In this document: one piece after another, positions 56,530-64,000 of the stretch | How the letters are laid out: the number at the start of each line of letters is the position of its first letter | How positions within the stretch are numbered: the first letter of the stretch is position 1 | NCBI GenBank assembly: GCA_020055645.1 | Contig: CM034550.1 | Span: forward strand, 11,917,001 to 11,981,000 | Direction: 5' to 3' | Source: Tomocerus qinae | Taxonomy: Eukaryota; Arthropoda; Collembola; Entomobryomorpha; Tomoceridae | DNA: 64,000 nucleotides | The notes under the pieces: generated by a model | Databases searched by the model: none | What the model saw: the letters and a program-made list of their open reading frames with translations, nothing else | Told to the model about the DNA's origin: nothing | Program-made: the position numbers and the translations under genes

Positions 56530-58222
56530 AAGTTAAAGTTCAAAAAAAGATTTCAAGATCGCAGAGTGAAAAATTCCTAAGCTCCCTTTTAAACACAATA
56601 TAAAAATTTTCACAATACTTTGGTCACTTTGGTTAGAGTTTAGAAGCATTTATGAGGCAGTGACGTTATTATTTGATATAAAAGTACAAGAATGTGCATT
56701 GTAGAAACGAATATCAAGAATAAATGTGAAAATCGCTGTCTTTTTTCATTCAATACAAACAAAGCCTCTTAACATAATTAATAATATAGAGCTCTACCTT
56801 TATATAAATGTTCGGCTTTTATAATCAAAACATGTGATGAATGTATTTTCTTGGTTTTAACTTTTCTCTAAGTAAACGTTATGGCCTTATGGCTTAATAC
56901 ACTTGGATACGAGCATATACTGACAGTTTAAAAGTTTGAATTAGCATATAATAAATATAACTCTGGGAAATGTGTCTATTGTGTGTTAGGTGAGTATAGT
57001 TTTTAAATGTTGGAATATTGCGAAAATATTTATCTACATAACAATACATCATAGAGCTTTTAGTTATATTATTCTAAGCGAGTAAACCAAGGCAGTAGTT
57101 ATTAATTATTCCAAGTTTCAAGTCTGAACATATACTGCGGAAAAATTGCAAAAACAGGTTATAAAAGCATTCTTTTTAAATGATTACCACAAAAAGGTTT
57201 TTTATGTAGTTAACCAGACGAAAATCATTATTAGGTGTAAGTATAGTGGCTTATGATATATTATGCTTTCAAACTGGGTTATTCCTTGCTGAATATATGC
57301 AGCGTTGTAGAACAATTTAAAATCTATCATTATGCACGTACTATAGAGTTTTAAGAAGGTTAAGTTAGGCATTCAACAAGAAATAACAGTAATATGTTTT
57401 GAGAAAATACACCTTAATTATTATGCAAGAAGAAAATCAGTTTCTTATATTTTATATTATGTTTAGGATAGAAAACATGTTTATAGGCACATAAATATGA
57501 CGCTTTCTATTTTGTAAAAGGAATAAATGTTGGAATCAAGTATTCTCATATTTTAAGTACTTAAGTTTCAGTTGTTACAATGCAGAAAAAAATTTATTTT
57601 CTACTAGCCGGTAACAGGGCCCAAGCCCTGTACTGTTCTAAACAAAGCTAGTGAAGTTACCAAGTACAATTTACTACTACATCATTTTGTCAGTGTGTTA
57701 AAATTCGTTATTGGTTTAAGGCAGTAATCGTAATGCAGAAAATTCTCTTCTAAGTTAGACGGTGGGAGCTATCATCTTTCATAATAAATTAAACCTTTTG
57801 AAATTCAATATCTGTATGGTATACTGCAGTGGCTTAGTATGTAATAATAATGAAATACTGACTGCTTTTTGCATCCTTTTGCAATCAAACCAAATTTTGA
57901 TGCATAAAACTTTTGAAATTTAATAACAATATGGTGGAACGAAAATCTCTCGATATATACATACAAACCTTAACGGATACTCATTACTCATACGGAATTA
58001 TTTACGCGCATGTCCGGCTTTGCGTTTATATTATAGTGAGATTAGATTTAAACATTTTTAAACATGCAGATTGCATATGCTCCAATCGATATGATATAAT
58101 AATAATTTATTTGCATAAACATCTCCAGATTATATCACTATGTATGTTATTTTATGTTACGATATGTTGATACATCTTTCATTACAGAAAAGCAAATAGA
58201 TGGAGGGTTAATTTTCATGTAA
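56530..58222. other. Intergenic spacer between receptor-like genes A and B
   Basis: 1.7 kb, AT-rich. Apart from likely upstream sequence of gene A just beyond 56526, nothing recognised. The ORF at 57913-58170 has no paralogue and no domain. Confidence 0.5.
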
Positions 58223-58224
58223 AA

Positions 58225-59860
58225 TCAAACCAATTCAACAATTTCACCCACAGCATTTCCAGCCATAGTTAATAGTTTCGCTGCCCCACGACTGACACTC
58301 AGTATGAATAGCGGGACACTTTGATTATTAACGGGTTCTTCCAACCCTATTGTAAAACTTAATCGCTTACAGGAAGTTTTGAATTTTTTCATATAATTAA
58401 CATTACCTAAATCTTTTGACGTGTATTGATTTAAACTTTCTACTAAACTGTTGTACGCTGCTGGAATTTTATCAGCAGTTATCAAAACAAAGCTCCACAA
58501 CGCTAAGACGGTAAGCCACGCTAAGAACATAAGCATAAGGAGAGATGATGGCCATGTCTTACAGTTCTGTATAGCAAGAACAACAATAAGCATTAAAATC
58601 CTTGTAAGCAGCGATTGCACTGGTGCTAGTATTAAGCCAAAATTTTCTTGATTGTACTGGAGAATATATTTCATTATGTTGCAGTATTTAATAAAAATTG
58701 TAGGGGATCTTCGTACGATGCTTCGAGCTCTGTACAATTGTTTTCCGCACCTGTGAAGGAAACCAAAAATACTTTTGTTTCTTTAATAACATTAAACTTT
58801 ATTGTGACAGGGCATGAAAAAGGCAAAAAGGTGGCTTTTTGTCTTTTTAACCTCTAAAAAAGCTGCAGAAAATAGTTTTCACGTTTTTCAAAATCTTTTA
58901 CTTTAGTGAAAGTTTGAGTAATTTTATTGACAATGAGAAATCCGAAATGCAGTAAATATGACTTACGTTAGCTCCTTTGCAATGATATCATAAAATTTAA
59001 ATCCAAGTATTAATATCTCCACTCCGATTACATCCAAACAAACGATAGCACAAGAAATCCAACCGATTAAAAGGGCAACGAAAAATACGAACACAAGTTT
59101 ATATTCCTCTGGAAGATGTACAATTTGAAATACAGTTTCTTTGTGGAATACCAAGTAGAAAATTGTCACTACCAATGAACATATTAATGGAAATGTGTAC
59201 ATCACTTGAAATATCAGGGTCAAAGAAATATCCTTATTTGGTTTATTATTGGTGAAAATGTATTTCTCTAAAAAATCATCGAATAATTAACAGCTGATAT
59301 ACCGCGGAAGTAAATAAATATTTTATAGTTTATTTTTATTAGGATGTAGTTTATCGGAGTTAATGAGGGCACTTACCTTCAAAATTCCTTAGAATACGAA
59401 ACACATCTGTTATGATGAGAGATGTATGAACTGCACATTTAATCCACATGACGTATGTCATAAAATGGAGCCAGAAGTAAATGGATGCAAACAGAGAAAT
59501 AACAAATGAGAGTGACGTGTCGCCATTTTTTGAAATACTAGCGAATTCCATCGTAAAATAAATGGACAATAGAAAGGTTATCGTTGCTTGTAAATAAAAT
59601 AGAACGACTTTTGATTTTCTTTTATCCATTTTTACAGCATAATCCTTTCTTGAATAACAAAAGGGAGAGATTCCTAATAGAGATCCTAAATTAATGATGC
59701 GTTCTAGTTGATTAAAAACTTCTTCAGGGATGGACTGAATTACTTTCTTTTTTTCTTGAACAGAATCCATGTTTATATTTACCGATGTTGAAGCTTTTGT
59801 CGTGATTTGTTTGCGTATCGACTGACCATCGGCCATGTTTATTAAAAAACTATAGTTCAA
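58225..59860 (-). CDS. Chemoreceptor-like multi-membrane-segment protein B (three exons, 436 aa)
   Basis: Minus-strand exons 59860-59377, 59267-58967 and 58750-58225; total 1311 nt with stop TGA. Exon 2 has exactly the length (301 nt) and phases of gene A. N-terminal segment GISPFCYSRKDYAVKMDKRK aligns with gene A, followed by the same two-span, two-span, two-to-three-span arrangement. Exon 3 opens with CGKQLYRARSIVRRSPT and ends NAVGEIVELV. Gene B is closer to gene C than to A, in exon 3 and also in the intron 2 sequence (the block ATTGACAATGAGAAATCCG is shared). As with A, chemoreceptor identity rests on topology and tandem array rather than a diagnostic motif. The start at 59860 is the first ATG; 59836 (MADGQS) may be used instead. 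Confidence 0.75.
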
Positions 59861-60344
59861 TTTAATGAAAATTCACTATAATTTCGTCAAGAAAAACTTA
59901 TTTGAATAATTACAAATGTAGAAGATAAAAATAATACCAAAGCTGATTCGTAGTATGTCCTAAGCCTAAATGGACTATATACAAATATATTGTATACTTT
60001 TAAACCAATTCAATTCCTAGAGATACATTTACTATTGAAATTAATGCTAATAAAGTGGTTTTATTTCATAGCCTTTGTGGTTACTGACTTCGTCGATAAT
60101 TTGTGTAAGTGAGTTTACTACTTTTCAAGTGCTGATGTATATAAAATCGATGCCGATATGTGGACTATAGAAACCTTTTAGCTATTAAAATAGTTAAAAC
60201 ACTATTATTTATATAACTAACTGCTAAAATATTGACGAAAGTTTTAGTTTGCTTTGCATTTTGTTCTAGGCAGACAAGAATAAGGATCAATAAATATACT
60301 GGTAATCGCTAAAGCTCCTAGAAATTGAAAGCATTGAAGCTGTG

Positions 60345-60895
60345 AGATGTAGAAGTCTTACTTTCAATTTTATTTTTATTGACAACGGAAATTAAAATTA
60401 AAAGGCTAGCCCGTTATCGAAGTTTAAAATATTTCTGTCGGATTTGAAATAGCTCACGCAGGCATAATATACCATTAGTACAACATGCAGGCATTATCTT
60501 GGCGATTTCCGATGTCCGCCGTCGATATTTTACTGTTGGATAACTTCATATAGAAAGAGTTATCAAGATTGGGAATGTTTGCTAACTCAAATTTCGAGTT
60601 TCATAGAAAAAAAAATTATAACACTATGTAACTATTTTGAGGCCCGTTTTATTAGGTCTACTCAAGATGTCCACAACACGTGTGAATTTATATTCACAAC
60701 TTATTATGGAAATAAGATAATGGTCTCAACGTAACCTCAAAAATATTCAATAAAAAACATTACAAGTTGGACTTTTGAGGTTTATAACCAAAAATTTTAA
60801 AATAAATTCAATTTTCCGACCCGTAATATAAAAAAGTGAAACTTTCGTGATAAGTAAAAATTTAAAACTTTATTTAAATGGTCTAATTTTTTTGT
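60345..60895. mobile_element. Partial copy of the 30375-31939 element family
   Basis: GAAGCTGTGAGATGTAGAAG at 60345 and GGCGATTTCCGATGTCCGCC at about 60504 match, in reverse complement, the right half of the element in TMEM151 intron 4, with roughly 300 bp of that copy missing. Matching continues to about 60890 (AAATTTAAAACTTTATTTAAATGGTC). Confidence 0.75.
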
Positions 60896-60917
60896 GAAAG
60901 CAAAATAGTAATACTTT

Positions 60918-61068
60918 TTCTTAAAAAAACAGTCCTTTTTACCTTATGTACATGTAAAATGGAAGCAAATCGGGCACGCTGATGCATCAAAAAGGCAAAA
61001 AAGGACTGCTTTAAAATAAATCTTACTCCTAACTTTTTTATAAAGAAGGTCCTTTTTCGTTCCCTACT
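60918..61068. mobile_element. Truncated copy of the 43019-43364 hAT element
   Basis: CAGTCCTTTTTACCTTAT-TACATGTAAA and the terminal TTTTTCGTTCCCT match the right part of the hAT element at 43.0-43.4 kb; the left terminal repeat and the 30-bp minisatellite are missing. Confidence 0.7.
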
Positions 61069-61172
61069 TATGCTATGCTTTTAAACTGGGCTATCTCTTG
61101 TTGAGAAATTATGGATATGGAAAATATGGATTATACAAACTTGGGTAGGATTGTAGGATTAATTTCGTAAAA

Positions 61173-62160
61173 TTATGTTAAATCAAAAATTTCCCCCATA
61201 GCATTTCCAGTCATTGCTAATAGTTTTGCTGCCCCCCGACTGAGACTCAGTATGAATAGCGGGACACTTTTATTATTAACGGGTTCTTCCAAACCTATTC
61301 TAAAACTTAATCGTTTACTGCAAGTTTTGAATTTTTTCAAATAATTAACATTACCTAAATCCTTTGACGTGTATTGATTTAAACTTTCTACTACACTGTT
61401 GTACGCTGTTGGAATTTTATCAGCAGTTATCAAAACAAAGCTCCACAATGCTAAGATGGCAAGCCCCGCCAAGAACATAAGCATAAAGAGAGACAATGGC
61501 CATATCTTATAGTTCTGTATAGTAAGAAAAACAATAAGCATTAAAATTCTTGTAAGCAGTGATTGCACTGGTGCTAGTATTAAGCCAAAATTGTCTTGAT
61601 TGTACTGGAGAATATATTTCATTATGTTGCAGTATTTAATAATAATTGTAGGGGATCTTCGTACGATGCTTCGCGATCTGTACAATTGTTTTCCGCACCT
61701 GTAAATGTAACAAGAAACATTTTTGTTTCTTTAATAATATTAAAGCTATTTTGATGGACACGAGGTTTTCACTATTTATAAAAAAGCTGCATATAATGGT
61801 TTTCAAGTTTTTAAAATCTATTAGTTTGGTGAAAGTTTGTGAAATTTCATTGACAATGAGAAATCCGAAATGCAGTAAATATGACTTACGTTAATTCCTT
61901 TGCAATGATATCAAAAAATTTATATCCAAGTATTACTATCTCCACTCCGATTATATCCAAACAAACAATAGCAGAACACATCCAACCGATAATAACGGCA
62001 AAGAAAATTACGAACAGATATTGATATTCCTCTGGAAGACGTACAAATAGAAATACTGTTTCTTTGTGGAATATCAAATAGAAAATTGTCACTACCAATG
62101 AACATAGTAATGGAAACGTGTACATCACTTGAAATACCAGTGTCAAAGTAATATCCTTAA
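61173..62160 (-). pseudogene. Chemoreceptor-like gene C, 5' part cut off in exon 2
   Basis: Exon 3 (61698-61173, 526 nt, same length as in B) is intact with stop TAA and ends GNAMGEIFDL. Exon 2 is open from its donor (AC then GTAAGTC at 61889) upstream to 62158. There the match to gene B stops abruptly at TCCTTA: about 15 codons of exon 2 and all of exon 1 are missing, replaced by unrelated DNA that begins after a TTAA at 62157-62160. The remaining protein part (LVFQVMYTFPLLC to the end) has no stop or frameshift, so the break is probably recent. Either this is a transposon-interrupted gene whose exon 1 lies beyond the window, or a 5'-truncated duplicate. Confidence 0.8.
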
Positions 62161-62839
62161 GGAGGGGTGGGGACTTTCAGCGTATATTACTCAGAGCAAT
62201 GGACTAAACGTACAGGCATGCGGTTTTCTATTTCAGAATTTACAAAGATTTTTAAAACGAGCATGAAAGCCCAATTTTCAAAAATCATTTTTTAAGTCAT
62301 CGAAAATTCAATTTGAAAATTTTGATTTTGAGTGGGGAAATACACGTAAGAAATATATTTTGAATTTTTGTTCACATTTGCAGACACAAATTCAAAAAAA
62401 GGCGCCTCATGCTCTCCCTCATTTTTTCCCCTCTTTTTTATGGCATTTTTGTTATATTTTTACGTTTTTCCAAAATCTTGAAATCATTTTTTAAAGATTT
62501 TACATGCAAAATTTTGCCTAAGAACTGCGATAAAAATTGCGGGAGGACAGCACGGAGTATTCATAAATAATGGTGGAAATACAACCAACAAACACAATTG
62601 TACAATTGTTGATTGTGCATTCCTTTAGAATTACGAAATGTTATTTCTGACATTTTCCTATCAGTTTTAATTTTTTAATCATTTAACCCTAAAATTCTTG
62701 ACCTCGCCCCTCATCAAACTCTACATCTGAAAAGGATAAGTTGAGGTGGTAAGTATAAGAGAACTAATTCGAGGTGACATATTAATTATATAAATTACTA
62801 GCAGCATCAAATTTTGCAATTATATTTTCATGTTTCAGC

Positions 62840-63310
62840 AGTAACTATCACCGTGGTCAACCAGATTTAGAAGCCAGACTCGACTAGGAGTCCAAACCTT
62901 CGAAAATATCATTCTGTTTGATCTTGAAATCCTCGTCAGCTGATACGGGTAAAAAATTGCGAATTAAGATTGATTTCTTACTGCAAATTAGTAGTTTCGA
63001 AATCATCATTTTTATAAACTACATCTTGGAGTATTATAACTAGTTTTTTTGTATTTCAACAGTAATTGTCACCGACTGTGTTTAGTTGCGTGAATTGACT
63101 GGGAATCCAATAAGATCATTGTTTGCAATCCTCAAAACGTCGTAGAGCAAGAGCATACATAGCAATTCGGGGTAAACAGAATAGTTTATTATTGCATATT
63201 AAGATACGATATTCCTATTTTTAAAACGTGAAGCATGAATAGTGTAACTCATTATTCATATTTACGTAACCGTGGTCAACTAGAGTAAGAAGCCAGACTC
63301 GACAAGACAT
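62840..63310 (+). repeat. Three degenerate units of about 200-215 bp upstream of the transposase frame
   Basis: CCGTGGTCAACCAGATTTAG followed by AAGCCAGACTCGAC near 62851 recurs as CCGTGGTCAACTAGAGTAAG and AAGCCAGACTCGAC near 63270; a more diverged unit (CAGTAATTGTCACCGACTGT) starts near 63060. They may be subterminal repeats of the transposon. Confidence 0.55.
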
Positions 63311-63411
63311 CAACGTATAGATCAAAATATACAATCCTCATTTAATTGGCAACATTATTGTATACAAGACAGTCAGACAAGAAGTATTGTGATACTCGTA
63401 CAAACGTTTGA

Positions 63412-64000
63412 GTGGGATATCCAAACGGCTACACCCCGGTAGACGATTTTTGCACGATGGGTGAAAAATACGGACATAGACCAATCAAGACTAGAGTTAA
63501 AAACTTTAAGCCAAAAAAGCTTATTCCTGTTGTGCTAGAAAATCAAAGGAAGAAAGAGAACGAAATTCGGGACATTAATGGAAGAAGAATTGTTTCAGTC
63601 GAATCATTACAAATACTAATCCAAGAAACACAAAAGCATGCGAAAGTTTGCCTCAAAAGTGATTTAAAATTTTTTAAAAGAGACATGGATTGGACTGCGT
63701 CGCAGATTTCACATTGCATGTGGCCACTGCGGTCGGCAGTTTACAGTCTTGATGGACTCTCAAAACAATTCCTTACCAATCAATACTGCCGCAGTTTGGG
63801 GAACAATGGAATCTGGTGGGGACTATGTTTCCCTTTTCGATTTACTAAAAATAATGGATATCCCTCCAATTAATTTTAAATTATACAAATCAAATGAATA
63901 TAAAATACATGAATACCAAGAACTATCTTTGATTCAAAATTTAAAAGAAAATGGCAAGGAAGAACTACGATTAGCCCTAGAAGATGAAAAAACTGTTTAC
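63412..64000 (+). pseudogene. Mutator-like transposase domain, 5' part, frameshifted and cut by the window end
   Basis: Frame 1 (63412-63705) encodes a basic N-terminus and INGRRIVSVESLQILI...KHAKVC, the pattern seen at the start of the Mutator-like transposase domain (Pfam PF20700 as I recall it). From about 63707 the homology continues in another frame: HIACGHCGRQFTV (a C-x2-C pair), INTAAVWGTMESGGDY and LLKIMDIPP, then on to the window end without a stop. Dropping one base near 63706 would join the two, so this copy has a one-base insertion or the assembly has an error; a small intron is less likely. The start codon is unclear: the first in-frame ATG is near 63457, and a stop sits just before 63412. 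Confidence 0.65.

Larger units (their letters stand above)
59870..61170. other. Intergenic spacer between B and C holding two truncated repeats
   Basis: 59870-60340 shows nothing. 60345-60895 and 60918-61068 are partial copies of elements found elsewhere in the window, listed separately. No gene. Confidence 0.55.
62161..64000 (+). mobile_element. DNA transposon (partial) inserted at TTAA in receptor-like gene C
   Basis: Sequence foreign to the receptor array starts with GGAGGGGTGGGGACTTTCAG right after TTAA and continues to the window edge. It contains a non-coding first part of about 1.2 kb with degenerate repeats, then a transposase-like frame from 63412. A TTAA target is used by Kolobok and piggyBac-type elements; the encoded domain looks Mutator-like, so the family is unsettled. 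The right end is outside the window, so the duplication cannot be checked. Confidence 0.65.

Overview
This is an AT-rich eukaryotic nuclear window from an animal, most likely an arthropod. The evidence is short-exon genes with GT-AG introns, AATAAA signals, TATA boxes followed about 30 bp later by an arthropod-type TCAGTT initiator, and tandem multi-membrane-segment receptor-like genes. A springtail (Collembola) is my best guess, because WSD-type wax-ester/DGAT acyltransferases and large chemoreceptor sets are common there. That placement is inference. No tRNA, rRNA, CRISPR array or bacterial-style operon was seen.

Layout. (1) 1.1-16.2 kb: three paralogous genes for small secreted Gly/Trp(/His/Tyr)-rich prepropeptides, one on + (1172-1825) and two on - (11480-12117 and 15302-16082). 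All share a 5-codon first exon, a signal peptide, an acidic propiece ending in a DLQ(T/D)AA motif and a Gly-rich tail; two have near-identical core promoters. (2) 19.2-20.9 kb: a four-exon WSD-like acyltransferase with the HHxxxDG catalytic motif. (3) 22.3-39.9 kb: an eight-coding-exon TMEM151 gene whose long introns hold several foldback or MITE-like elements; its last intron is largely filled by three tandem palindromic repeats carrying seven perfect TGACGTCA (CRE) octamers. (4) 40.2-54.7 kb: gene-poor DNA with hAT-type and foldback non-autonomous elements, two of them with readable 8-bp target duplications, one nested inside another element. (5) 55.0-62.2 kb: a tandem array of three minus-strand, three-exon multi-membrane-segment genes that look like chemoreceptor (gustatory-receptor-like) paralogues. 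The third is broken inside exon 2, exactly at a TTAA. (6) 62.2-64.0 kb: the DNA that breaks it, which contains a transposase-like ORF resembling the Mutator-like transposase domain, carries a one-base frameshift and runs off the window.

The most original material is the Gly/Trp-rich prepropeptide family (including a histidine-rich member with prion-octarepeat-like HG/W spacing and a frame-neutral 42-nt cassette exon), the CRE-loaded palindromic array inside TMEM151, and the apparently transposon-interrupted third receptor copy. Exon boundaries were derived by hand from splice consensus, reading frame and comparison between paralogues; no search was run.
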